Source: Candidatus Kryptoniota bacterium (GTDB taxonomy: Bacteria; Bacteroidota; Ignavibacteria; Kryptoniales; Kryptoniaceae). From it: a DNA stretch of 64,000 nucleotides. The notes under the pieces were generated by a model. That model worked only from the letters and a program-made list of their open reading frames with translations, did no database searches and had not been told where the DNA came from. The DNA is taken from assembly GCA_938074445.1 (NCBI GenBank), contig CALJEK010000031.1, positions 1 through 64,000 of the forward strand, in the 5' to 3' direction. The position numbers and the translations under genes were made by a program. This document shows, piece after piece, positions 27,356-35,667 of this stretch (position 1 is its first letter; every line of letters begins with the position of its first letter).

Positions 27356-27494
27356 GATGACCTCACTTTTTATTAAACTTAACAAAACAGCTCGATTTTT
27401 ACAAACCAACAAATTGTCGCAACTTTTTATTAACTTGAATTTCACCTTTAACATTTTTAACTTTTTTCAAATTTGAAAAAATCAAATGTAATCG

Positions 27495-28094
27495 ATGCGG
27501 AAGATTTCAAAGATTTTATTTGAACTAAAAGTCTGGGTTGAGAACTTCGCCCAAAAGCCTTACGCGGGGCTCGCGTTGTTTATAATTGCCTTTGCGGAAT
27601 CCTCATTTTTCCCAATACCACCGGATGTCCTTTTGATTGCCCTTGCTCTTTTAAAACCAAATCTCTCATTCAGATACGCTTTGATATGTTCCGTTGGCTC
27701 TGTTCTCGGTGGAATGTTTGGATATTTGATAGGGTTTCAATTTTATGAAGTTATCGGGAAAAAAATAATCGAATTTTATCACCTTCAAAATGAGTATAAC
27801 ACGGTTAAAACACTGTATGATAGAAACGCATTTATTGCAATTGCGATTGCTGGTTTCACACCGATACCATACAAAGTTTTCACAATCGCTGCGGGCGCTT
27901 TTCAAGTTAATTTCTCAACCCTTGTGCTTGCATCCGCCATAAGCAGACCGATGAGATTTTTCCTCGTCGGCGGGATGATTTATCTATTTGGTCCAAGGGT
28001 AAAGACCTTTATCGATAAATATTTCGATTGGCTAACGATTGCATTTGTGGTTTTGTTGATACTTGGCTTCGCACTAATTAAATATTTGAAATAA
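27495..28094 (+). CDS. DedA/YqaA-family membrane protein
   Basis: A 199-aa inner-membrane protein with the VTT/SNARE-associated domain: FAESSFFPIPPDVLLIALAL, then a glycine-rich GSVLGGMFGYLIGFQF, then IAGFTPIPYKVFTIAAGAF and a conserved Arg in ASAISRPMRFFLVGG. This is the YqaA branch of DedA proteins, linked to undecaprenyl-phosphate or phospholipid flipping and membrane potential. It leads a plus-strand run of genes (udk, thioredoxin, nhaC, zip, ECF sigma factor), with 38 bases to udk. Confidence 0.88.
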   Translation: MRKISKILFELKVWVENFAQKPYAGLALFIIAFAESSFFPIPPDVLLIALALLKPNLSFRYALICSVGSVLGGMFGYLIGFQFYEVIGKKIIEFYHLQNEYNTVKTLYDRNAFIAIAIAGFTPIPYKVFTIAAGAFQVNFSTLVLASAISRPMRFFLVGGMIYLFGPRVKTFIDKYFDWLTIAFVVLLILGFALIKYLK

Positions 28095-28132
28095 CACGAA
28101 AAAGTCAAATAAACAGCGCTTAAACATTTCAA

Positions 28133-28756
28133 ATGAAACCACTTGTAATCGGCATAGCAGGCGGAACAGGGTCTGGAAAAACAACAGTTGCGAAAAAAAT
28201 CGCTCAAAAAATTGGAAATGATAAGGTCATCATACTTGAACATGACAGCTACTACAAAGATATTTCACAATTCAAAGGGAAAAGAATCGAAGAAATTAAT
28301 TTTGACCATCCCGATGCCCTTGACACAAAACTTTTAATTGAGCACGTGCAAAAATTGAAAAACTATCAACCAATTGATGCCCCCATTTATGATTTTACAA
28401 CATACAGGCGCCTCGAGCAAGTAAAACATGTCGAGCCAAAAGATGTAATAATAATCGAAGGCATACTCGTTTTCGTAGAAAAGGAATTGAGAGAACTGAT
28501 GGACATAAAAATTTTTGTTGACACCGATGCGGACGAAAGAGTGCTAAGAAGGATAAGAAGAGATATAATTGAAAGGGGAAGAAGCCTTGAATCTGTGATT
28601 AATCAATATATTTCAACCGTTAAACCTTCACACCTTGAGTTTGTGGAACCAAGTAAAAGATGGGCGGATGTAATCATACCCAGAGGCGGAGAAAATGAAA
28701 TCGCAATTGAGATGGTCGTCTCAAGAATAAAAACAATGTTGGAGGACGAAAAATGA
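28133..28756 (+). CDS. udk: Uridine kinase
   Basis: Udk phosphorylates uridine and cytidine in pyrimidine salvage. The P-loop is GIAGGTGSGKTTVAKKI at the N-terminus, followed by EHDSYYKD, NFDHPDALDT, PIYDFTTYRR and the lid region RRIRRDIIERGRSLESVINQY, all diagnostic. Length 207 aa is standard. Its stop overlaps the start of the thioredoxin-like lipoprotein (ATGA), so they are cotranscribed. No unusual residues. Confidence 0.96.
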   Translation: MKPLVIGIAGGTGSGKTTVAKKIAQKIGNDKVIILEHDSYYKDISQFKGKRIEEINFDHPDALDTKLLIEHVQKLKNYQPIDAPIYDFTTYRRLEQVKHVEPKDVIIIEGILVFVEKELRELMDIKIFVDTDADERVLRRIRRDIIERGRSLESVINQYISTVKPSHLEFVEPSKRWADVIIPRGGENEIAIEMVVSRIKTMLEDEK

Positions 28757-29259
28757 AAAAATTTTTCATCTTAGTAATCTTACCCTTGATGATTCTCCAT
28801 TCTTGCTCAACTAAAAAATATTCGGTAATACACCGAAACAACACTTCAATCATTGTCGGCGAATTTCCAGTCACACTGCTTGAGTCCGAAAACTTTAAAT
28901 GGTACATTGATGGCTACTCAAAATATGTCATTGATGACTCGGCAAGTTTAAATATGGTAAAATCAAAAGTGGGTAAGTTTAATGTTTTGGTTTTCATTGG
29001 AACTTGGTGCCCGGATAGCAGAGAACATTTCCCAAGGTTTATGAAAATAATGGACGAGGCGGGGGTTTCAAGAAAACATATAAAAGTCATCGGACTTGAC
29101 AGAGATAAAAAACTTAAGGGTTTAACAGACAAATACGACATAAGTAGAGTTCCAACATTTATTTTCTTTGAAAACGACAAAGAAATTGGCAGAATAGTTG
29201 AACATCCGCGAGAAACACTTATCAAACACATTGCAAAAATTTTGAGCCAGGTAAAATGA
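28753..29259 (+). CDS. Thioredoxin-fold lipoprotein with CPDS motif
   Basis: The N-terminus MKKFFILVILPLMILHSC is a lipoprotein signal with a Cys at +1. The rest is a thioredoxin fold: LVFIGTWCPDSREHFPRF and cis-proline RVPTFIFF. The active site is CPDS rather than CxxC, so it has one cysteine and would act as a monothiol oxidoreductase, peroxiredoxin-like protein or binding protein rather than a classical disulfide reductase. It overlaps udk upstream and nhaC downstream by four bases each, so all three share a transcript. Confidence 0.85.
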   Translation: MKKFFILVILPLMILHSCSTKKYSVIHRNNTSIIVGEFPVTLLESENFKWYIDGYSKYVIDDSASLNMVKSKVGKFNVLVFIGTWCPDSREHFPRFMKIMDEAGVSRKHIKVIGLDRDKKLKGLTDKYDISRVPTFIFFENDKEIGRIVEHPRETLIKHIAKILSQVK

Positions 29260-30668
29260 ACACATGGCTTTCGGTTCTCCCACCGCTTTCGGCAATAGTT
29301 TTAGCCTTGATAACAAAACAAGTCTATGTTTCGCTATTTGTAGGCATATGGTTTGGCTGGACAATTCTCTCGGGCTTTAATCCGCTTACTGGGCTTGTCA
29401 ATTCAATCGATGCGATAATAAATGTCTTTAAAGAACCAAGCAATACAAGGGTTATAATTTTCAGCACTCTCGTCGGTGCCTTGATAGCATTAACACAGCG
29501 CTCAGGCGGGGTTCAGGGGTTTGTAAATTTAATTTCAAATCGTGGTTTTATAAACTCACGCAGAAAAGCACAACTTTTTGCATGGGCTATCGGGATGAGC
29601 ATATTTGTTGAATCAAGTATAACTTGTCTTGTCACAGGAACAGTTTCAAGACCGGTTTTTGATCGACTTAAAATATCAAGGGAAAAGCTTGCCTACATCT
29701 GCGACTCAACTTCCGCTCCCATTTGCATTATGATACCGCTTAATGCGTGGGGTGCTTATGTCATCGGGCTATTAACACAACTTGGCGTTAAAAATGAAAT
29801 TCAGCTTTTCATCTACGCTTTGCCACTTAACTTCTACGCAATCTTTGCCATCCTTCTTGTTTTATTTATCGCGTTAACAGGATTTGATTTTGGACCGATG
29901 AGAAAAGCAGAAATTAGAGCAATTCGTGAAGGAAAAGTTATCGCAGATGATGCTATGCCACTTATAGCGGATGAAGTAATAAATATCCAACCTAAAACAG
30001 GAGCAAATCCAAAAGCGAGAAATATGCTCATCCCAATTTTAACGATGATTTTAATGATGCCAGTTGGACTTTACATAACTGGGAAAGGCAACCTTGTAAA
30101 TGGCTCAGGTTCAACATCAGTGCTTTGGGCTGTGATGGCATCAATTCTTGTTGCAGGAATTCTTTACAAAGTTCAAAAGATTCTATCCTTTCGCGAGACG
30201 ATTGAACTTACGCTCAAAGGCATGGGTGGACTCATCCCACTCGCAGTTCTTATGACATTCGCATTTGCAATCGGTGCTGTATGCAAAGAACTGAAAACGG
30301 GCGAATATATATCTCAAATCGCAAGCAAGTTTATAAATCCAGCACTTTTGCCAAGCATAATTTTTGCGACTTCGGCTTTTATTTCATTTTCAACTGGAAC
30401 AAGTTGGGGAACTTTCGCTATAATGATGCCAATAGCTGTCCCAACCGCTATTGCGCTTAACTCGAACTTACCACTTGTTGTAGCAAGTGTTTTAAGCGGG
30501 GGCGTCTTCGGAGACCATTGCTCTCCAATCTCAGATACAACAATCGTCTCTTCAATGGCATCAGCTTGCGATCACCTTGACCATGTTGAGACGCAACTAC
30601 CTTATGCTATAACCGCAGGTATAATTGCGTTAATATTTTTCGCAATCTTTGGTTTCATCTTAAACTAA
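29256..30668 (+). CDS. nhaC: NhaC-family Na+/H+ antiporter
   Basis: A 470-aa inner-membrane protein with about 11-12 helices. GIWFGWTILSGFNPLTGLVNS, TSAPICIMIPLNAWGAYVIG, and the paired SFSTGTSWGTFAIMMPIAVP and GGVFGDHCSPISDTTIVSS stretches match the NhaC/YuiF group (COG1757). It would exchange sodium for protons, fitting a sodium-coupled physiology with the DASS transporter; malate-lactate exchange is known for some NhaC relatives, so substrate is not certain. ATGA overlap with the upstream gene; 15 bases to the ZIP gene. Confidence 0.9.
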   Translation: MNTWLSVLPPLSAIVLALITKQVYVSLFVGIWFGWTILSGFNPLTGLVNSIDAIINVFKEPSNTRVIIFSTLVGALIALTQRSGGVQGFVNLISNRGFINSRRKAQLFAWAIGMSIFVESSITCLVTGTVSRPVFDRLKISREKLAYICDSTSAPICIMIPLNAWGAYVIGLLTQLGVKNEIQLFIYALPLNFYAIFAILLVLFIALTGFDFGPMRKAEIRAIREGKVIADDAMPLIADEVINIQPKTGANPKARNMLIPILTMILMMPVGLYITGKGNLVNGSGSTSVLWAVMASILVAGILYKVQKILSFRETIELTLKGMGGLIPLAVLMTFAFAIGAVCKELKTGEYISQIASKFINPALLPSIIFATSAFISFSTGTSWGTFAIMMPIAVPTAIALNSNLPLVVASVLSGGVFGDHCSPISDTTIVSSMASACDHLDHVETQLPYAITAGIIALIFFAIFGFILN

Positions 30669-30683
30669 ACTAAATCAAGTAAA

Positions 30684-31430
30684 ATGACCTCTTTAATTTT
30701 AACGCTCGGATTAATAGCGACACTTGCTGAAATTTTAGGAGGTTTCATCATAATCCTAACCCAAAAATGGCCTCGGAAATTTCAAGATTATACGCTCTCT
30801 ATCGCTGCTGGCTTCATAATTGCGCTTGTTCTAACAAATCTCATTCCCGAGTCAATAGAATCAATTGGTGAAGCAGCCTCAATCTTGATCATGGTCGGAT
30901 ACGCGACGCTTCACCTCTTTGAACATACACTTGTCCCACATCTTCATTTCGGCGAAGAAACTCACTCCGAACATGTGCTCTCGAAAACGGCGAGTTTATC
31001 AATCTTTTTTGGTCTTTTCGTTCACGCTTTTTTTGATGGAATGGCGATCGCAATAAGTTTAAAATTCAACTACATACTCGGGCTATTGGTTTTTATGGGC
31101 GTCTTTTTACATAAATTCCCAGAAGGGATGACAGTAGCATCTATTCTTTCAGCATCGGGTAAAAAAGTTATCACATCTTTAATCCTTACTTCAATTGTTG
31201 GCTTTGCCACATTCGCTGGGGTTTTAAGCGCTTTTGCAATACCATTAATAAATCCGAAACTTGTAGGCTATCTTTTCGCGTTTATCTCCGGGATCGCTCT
31301 TTATGTCGGCACAACTGATTTAATCCCCGAAATCAACAATTCAAAAACAAAATTTGCTCCGATTGTCGTCTTCATTGGAATGCTAATTTTTTACATAGCT
31401 TCGGATTTTTTACACAAAACAATTCATTAA
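30684..31430 (+). CDS. ZIP-family divalent metal transporter
   Basis: A 248-aa protein with about eight helices. The metal-binding helices carry LVLTNLIPESIES, VHAFFDGMAIAISL and HKFPEGMTVASIL, the ZIP HxxxD/HxxPEG signatures. The loop between helices three and four is histidine-rich (HLFEHTLVPHLHFGEETHSEH), as usual in ZIP transporters. It should import zinc or iron. It is two bases ahead of the ECF sigma factor gene, so the two are cotranscribed; whether the sigma factor controls metal uptake is inference only. Confidence 0.92.
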   Translation: MTSLILTLGLIATLAEILGGFIIILTQKWPRKFQDYTLSIAAGFIIALVLTNLIPESIESIGEAASILIMVGYATLHLFEHTLVPHLHFGEETHSEHVLSKTASLSIFFGLFVHAFFDGMAIAISLKFNYILGLLVFMGVFLHKFPEGMTVASILSASGKKVITSLILTSIVGFATFAGVLSAFAIPLINPKLVGYLFAFISGIALYVGTTDLIPEINNSKTKFAPIVVFIGMLIFYIASDFLHKTIH

Positions 31431-31432
31431 AA

Positions 31433-32032
31433 ATGAAAAAAAGCGAAAAAGACCATAAAAAATTGACGGACGCAGAACTTGTTAAACTCGCCCTCAAAAA
31501 AGATGAGCTTGCCTATGTTGAATTAATGAATAGATATAAAAGAAAAGTTGAAACAATTGTCCTTCGGATCGTAAAACAAAAAAGCGAAGTTGATGATTTA
31601 GTTCAGGAAATTTTCACAAAAGCCTTTACCTCAATATCAAAATTTAAACTCGAGTTCTCATTTTCAACATGGCTTTATAAAATCGCAACGAATCATTGCA
31701 TAGATTTTGTTCGGCGTAAAAAACTATCAACCTATTCGCTTGATGAGGAATATGAACTTGAGGAAAACTCAATCCAGCGTGAAATCCCCGACTGGAGCAG
31801 ACTCCCGGATTATGAACTCTTTCAAAAACAAAGAAATGAAATTATTCAGGAAGCAATTAATTCACTCCCCGAGCATTATCGCAAGGTTATTATAATGCGT
31901 CATTTTGAGGATAAGTCTTACGAAGAAATCGCAAAAGAATTGAAACTTCCGATCGGAACAGTTAAGGTCCATATTTTCAGGGCAAGGGAATTGCTCTATA
32001 AAAAATTGAAAGACAAATTGTCGAACTATTGA
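31433..32032 (+). CDS. ECF-type RNA polymerase sigma factor
   Basis: A 199-aa sigma-70 family protein with region 2 (VDDLVQEIFTKAFTSISKFK and FSTWLYKIATNHCIDFVRRKK) and region 4 (HYRKVIIMRHFEDKSYEEIAKELKLPIGTVKVHIFRARE). The layout is typical of envelope-stress ECF factors. No anti-sigma factor (zinc-finger or RskA-like) follows; the next gene, 60 bases on, encodes an exported toastrack-like protein. It starts two bases after the ZIP stop. Confidence 0.95.
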   Translation: MKKSEKDHKKLTDAELVKLALKKDELAYVELMNRYKRKVETIVLRIVKQKSEVDDLVQEIFTKAFTSISKFKLEFSFSTWLYKIATNHCIDFVRRKKLSTYSLDEEYELEENSIQREIPDWSRLPDYELFQKQRNEIIQEAINSLPEHYRKVIIMRHFEDKSYEEIAKELKLPIGTVKVHIFRARELLYKKLKDKLSNY

Positions 32033-32092
32033 AACTGAACCGTTAAATTTATCGTAAAACTACTCACAGAGCCAAAAATAAAAACAAGCCAA

Positions 32093-32944
32093 GTGAAGAT
32101 TCGCGGATCCGAAATAATTTTAATGGCAATTCTACTCTTTCAGATAGCAAGTTCCCAAGAAGAATTTTTTCAACCAAGATTTCACAAAGAGATACCAAGA
32201 AAAAACGAAAAAGAGTTAAAGATAAAAATCTCCGGGGACATTGGTGTTTTTTATATTTTGCCAGGGAGCAATGATAAAATAGTGGTTATAGATGGCTACA
32301 GCAGAATTGCCGAAAGAAATTTGGTCAACGTTGAGTATTTCGTCGATGATGATATAGGATACCTTGATTTTGAGCTAACTCGAGGACCGTCTATAAAAGG
32401 CTCAGGGGATGAAAAATGGTATATAAAACTTTGTAGAGATCTTCCAACGACGCTTAACATTGAGCTGGGAGCAGGTAAAGCAGATATAGAACTTGGTGGT
32501 TTGAGCCTAAAAAATCTTAAAATCTCAACGGGAGTAAGCAGCACCAATCTTAAGTTCACAACTCCAAATAAAATAACGATGCGAAGATTCGAAATCGGAG
32601 CTGGCATCGTTAAATTTAATGGAGAAAAACTTGGAAATGCGAGATTCAAAAATCTTAAGATCTCTAGCGGAATGGGCTCATTAAACATTGATCTTTCGGG
32701 GGACCTTCTTAATGATGCTGATATAAATTTTGAAATTGGCTTTGGAAATCTCGATATTTATCTGCCAAAAGATGTTGGCGCGATTATAACTTCATCTCTG
32801 AGCTTTTTCACATCAAAAAAATTTGACAACTTCTACAAAAGGGGGAATAAATTTATAAGTTTCAACTACGAAAACGCACCGAAAAAAATTAATATTTTCA
32901 TCGAATCAGGGCTTGGGAATGTTGGGGTGAGGTGGGTTGAGTGA
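32093..32944 (+). CDS. Exported toastrack/DUF4097-like beta-rich protein
   Basis: A GTG start gives a short signal peptide (MKIRGSEIILMAILLFQIASSQ), then about 255 residues of repeated short beta-strands. Repeats such as NIELGAGKADIELGGLSLKNL, FEIGAGIVKFNGEKLG, LKISSGMGSLNIDLSGDL and FEIGFGNLDIYLPKDVG resemble the LiaF/DUF4097 'toastrack' right-handed repeat fold. Such proteins are often cotranscribed with ECF sigma/anti-sigma genes and thought to sense envelope stress. It follows an ECF sigma gene here. The last 39 bases overlap the convergent flavodoxin gene. Confidence 0.78.
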   Translation: MKIRGSEIILMAILLFQIASSQEEFFQPRFHKEIPRKNEKELKIKISGDIGVFYILPGSNDKIVVIDGYSRIAERNLVNVEYFVDDDIGYLDFELTRGPSIKGSGDEKWYIKLCRDLPTTLNIELGAGKADIELGGLSLKNLKISTGVSSTNLKFTTPNKITMRRFEIGAGIVKFNGEKLGNARFKNLKISSGMGSLNIDLSGDLLNDADINFEIGFGNLDIYLPKDVGAIITSSLSFFTSKKFDNFYKRGNKFISFNYENAPKKINIFIESGLGNVGVRWVE

Positions 32945-33445
32945 AAGTAAAACTTCAAAACAGAATTTGTTTATTTTCTCAACCGCTTTTCCGTTTTCAA
33001 TTTCGCTTCGCTTAAATTTACCCACCACAGGAACGCTAAAACCACTTATTTCCAGGTCCATTTTTAACTTTTGAATATAACTATCCTCTCGAAACCCACC
33101 ATATGTGATAAATAAAAAAATTTTTGATGGGGATTTAGCTTTTAGCCTTTCTCTTTTCAAAAAGCGAACAAAATAAGTCACGGATGGGCAATTAAACGTC
33201 CACTTTGGGGAGCCAAGTATGAGTGCATCATAGTTTTCCAAATCAAGCGATTTTAAATTTTTCACAGGAAAGGGCAAACCTGGAATAAATGAGAGAAGAA
33301 GCCAGAATGGATAACTAAGTTTAAAAACTGGCTCAATTCTAAAAACATCACAATTGATTTCGTTCCCATGAAGATATCTCAAAATGGCTTCGGAAACTTT
33401 TTCGGTATTGCCCGTAAACGAAAAATATGTAAGTAGAATCTTCAC
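32906..33445 (-). CDS. Flavodoxin-fold protein
   Basis: A 179-aa protein with the flavodoxin phosphate loop near the N-terminus (LLTYFSFTGNTEKVSEAIL) and LILGSPKWTFNCPSVTYFVRFLK for the isoalloxazine-binding loop, so it binds FMN. It also has ITYGGFRED, as in flavodoxin-like oxidoreductases. Its role could be an electron carrier or a small quinone or iron reductase. It is the last gene of the mqnE-TPR-mqnA-mgtE run, two bases after mgtE. The 3' end overlaps the toastrack gene by 39 bp. Confidence 0.82.
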   Translation of the reverse strand: MKILLTYFSFTGNTEKVSEAILRYLHGNEINCDVFRIEPVFKLSYPFWLLLSFIPGLPFPVKNLKSLDLENYDALILGSPKWTFNCPSVTYFVRFLKRERLKAKSPSKIFLFITYGGFREDSYIQKLKMDLEISGFSVPVVGKFKRSEIENGKAVEKINKFCFEVLLSLNPPHPNIPKP

Positions 33446-33447
33446 CC

Positions 33448-34809
33448 TTAACTTAAGAACTTTAATAGCAATGTTGCAACGGTCAAATAAGTTGCGGAGC
33501 TTAAAATATCAGTTCCAGTTGTGACAAGTGGACCAACTGCAGTGGCTGGGTCTCTTTTCAATTTTATTAAAACAAATGGTTCAACCGTTCCCATTATAGA
33601 AGAAAAAGTCATTGACGCAAGACACCCGACAAAGGCGCTTAAGGGCAAAACAAACGAGTATTTAAGCCCATATACCAGAAGCGTTATAATCGCAAGAGCG
33701 AAACCATAAATAGCTCCCATAATGGAGCCAGCCATTGTTTCTTTTACAAGGACTTTCCCTAAATCGTTCATTTTTATACTTCCTAAGGCAAGACCACGAA
33801 CACAAATCGTTGAAGCTTGAGTCCCTACATTTCCCCCCATAGCTGCGATAAGTGGCATATAGGAAGCCAAAGCTATAACCTGTTGCAATGTCGGTTCAAA
33901 ATGCTTTACGATAAAGGAAACTAATATCTCGCCGATATAAGTCAATATCAACCATGGCATCCTTAATCTTGCTGACTTCAAGGGTGAAAGCAATGTCTCT
34001 ATATCCTCAAGTTGGGTTCCAACCATCTTCGCAATATCTTCAGATGCCTCCTCGTGAATGACATCAATTATATCATCAATCGTGATTATACCGAGAAGTT
34101 TACGGTATTCATCAACAACTGGAATAACTGTTAAGTTGTATTTTTTCATAATTGAGGCGACTTCTTCTTGATCCGCACTAACCTCAACACTTATCACCTT
34201 CTCATCCATTATGTCGCTTATTCTCTTTTTGGGGTCAGATAAAATCAAATCTTTTAACTGGACAACGCCAACAAGAATTCCTTTTTCGCTTGTGACATAG
34301 ATTGAGTAAATCGTTTCCTTATCTGGAGCTGTCATCCTTAAAAACTCAATTGCTTCCCCGACGGTCATACTTTCAACAACAGAAGCAAATTCCGTCGTCA
34401 TCAATCCACCAGCGGTCTCGGAAGGATAAGATGTTAAAATTTCAACCTCGCGCCTGACTTCTTCAGTCATCAACGCCTCATATTCCCGCGTTTTGTCCGC
34501 GCTTAATTCCTCAAATAAATCAGCTCTCTCATCTGGCGACATCTCATTTAAAAGAAAAGATTTATCCTCATTGGGGAGATTTTCAAGTATCAAAATCTGG
34601 TCGCTCTCGTCGAGCTCATCAAAAATCTCAATGGCTTTTTCCCTTCGAATTAGTTTAAAAAGTTTTATCTTTTCGTCCTCTGGTAATTCAGAAATTATTT
34701 CGGCAATGTCAACCGGATGCAAATCGTCAAGAATATCGATAAGGTCTTCATTCCGCCCAGCTTGAATTAACTCCCTTATATCTGGCAATAAAATTAGTAT
34801 AGTCTTCAT
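33448..34809 (-). CDS. mgtE: Magnesium transporter MgtE
   Basis: A 453-aa protein with the full MgtE order: cytoplasmic N domain (DDLHPVDIAEIISELPEDEK with acidic repeats), two CBS domains (about residues 140-260, TVIPVVDEYRKLLGIITIDD), the plug helix, and five membrane helices with the P-A/MGGNVGTQASTICVRG selectivity segment and the final VTTGTDILSSATYL. It imports Mg2+ and gates by intracellular Mg2+ sensing in the N/CBS domains. A GGGAGG ribosome site precedes the ATG, 13 bases after mqnA. No magnesium riboswitch is visible, consistent with its internal operon position. Confidence 0.96.
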   Translation of the reverse strand: MKTILILLPDIRELIQAGRNEDLIDILDDLHPVDIAEIISELPEDEKIKLFKLIRREKAIEIFDELDESDQILILENLPNEDKSFLLNEMSPDERADLFEELSADKTREYEALMTEEVRREVEILTSYPSETAGGLMTTEFASVVESMTVGEAIEFLRMTAPDKETIYSIYVTSEKGILVGVVQLKDLILSDPKKRISDIMDEKVISVEVSADQEEVASIMKKYNLTVIPVVDEYRKLLGIITIDDIIDVIHEEASEDIAKMVGTQLEDIETLLSPLKSARLRMPWLILTYIGEILVSFIVKHFEPTLQQVIALASYMPLIAAMGGNVGTQASTICVRGLALGSIKMNDLGKVLVKETMAGSIMGAIYGFALAIITLLVYGLKYSFVLPLSAFVGCLASMTFSSIMGTVEPFVLIKLKRDPATAVGPLVTTGTDILSSATYLTVATLLLKFLS

Positions 34810-34822
34810 ATGAAACCTCCCT

Positions 34823-35644
34823 TTACTTTTTCAAAGTTCTTTCCTCAAATTCGTAAAATTTTATCTCAGGTATAAATTCAATCACACCGTAGTAAAACGC
34901 GTAAGTGAAAAACTCTTTCATCCCATTTATCTCAGCCTCACCAAGATCATAGTGCAAATTCCGTGTCAAATAGGTTTTGCAAAATTCAAAATCAATTCTA
35001 TATCTTTCACTTGCTTCGTTTGAAATCACATCAATGTTTTGGATTCCGTATTTTTTTGCCTCTGCCAACGCAATTATATCTTTTTCACTTAAACTTTCCC
35101 TCCTTCCAACCCACAAAGCATAAACAAAAGGCAAACCTGTCAAATCATCCCATTCATCACCAAGGTCGATATAAGATTCATAACCGCTTCCCTCAAAAAG
35201 AGCATGATCCCCGATTAAAAGCGCTGCATCCGCCTGCGAAAGCATCTCAACAAGGTTTGGTCTCATAGCCATAAATTTTGGGTTTACACCATATTTCTCC
35301 GAAAGTATAATCCTTGCAAGTATCACGGATGTCATCGAGCTTATATCTACTGCAACTGTCTTTATGTCGGTTAAATCCCTCCTAAAATAAAGCCGAATGC
35401 TATTCACCGCACCATGCGATGCGATACAAATGCCCGGAACAATTCGGTATTTAACTGAATACTTCGCATAGTGTATCGATGGGACAAGCCCAGCATTTAT
35501 CTCTTTGTTTAAAAGCTTTACCGCAATTTGAGATGGGATATCATAAACAAGTTCAAAGTTATGCTGAATTTTATCTTTTTCAATCGCGTAAATCAATGGT
35601 TTCGCGTTTAAAAAATCAAAAACACCAAGTTTTGCCTTCACCAC
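34823..35644 (-). CDS. mqnA: Chorismate dehydratase (futalosine pathway)
   Basis: MqnA turns chorismate into 3-enolpyruvylbenzoate, the first step of the futalosine route to menaquinone. The 273-aa periplasmic-binding-protein fold has the expected openings KLGVFDFLNAKPLIYAIE, DIPSQIAVKLLNKEINAGLVPSIHYAK, then SHGAVNSIRLYF and DISSMTSVILARIIL, and LLIGDHALFEG. There is no signal peptide, as expected for the cytoplasmic enzyme. mqnE is two genes upstream in the same transcript. It provides the electron carrier for succinate dehydrogenase. GTG start. Confidence 0.94.
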   Translation of the reverse strand: MVKAKLGVFDFLNAKPLIYAIEKDKIQHNFELVYDIPSQIAVKLLNKEINAGLVPSIHYAKYSVKYRIVPGICIASHGAVNSIRLYFRRDLTDIKTVAVDISSMTSVILARIILSEKYGVNPKFMAMRPNLVEMLSQADAALLIGDHALFEGSGYESYIDLGDEWDDLTGLPFVYALWVGRRESLSEKDIIALAEAKKYGIQNIDVISNEASERYRIDFEFCKTYLTRNLHYDLGEAEINGMKEFFTYAFYYGVIEFIPEIKFYEFEERTLKK

Positions 35645-35667
35645 TTAAGGAAACCAAAATTTAATTT

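Noticed and set aside
34810-34822. Magnesium riboswitch ahead of mgtE
   Set aside because: Only 13 bases separate mqnA and mgtE, so no leader exists.
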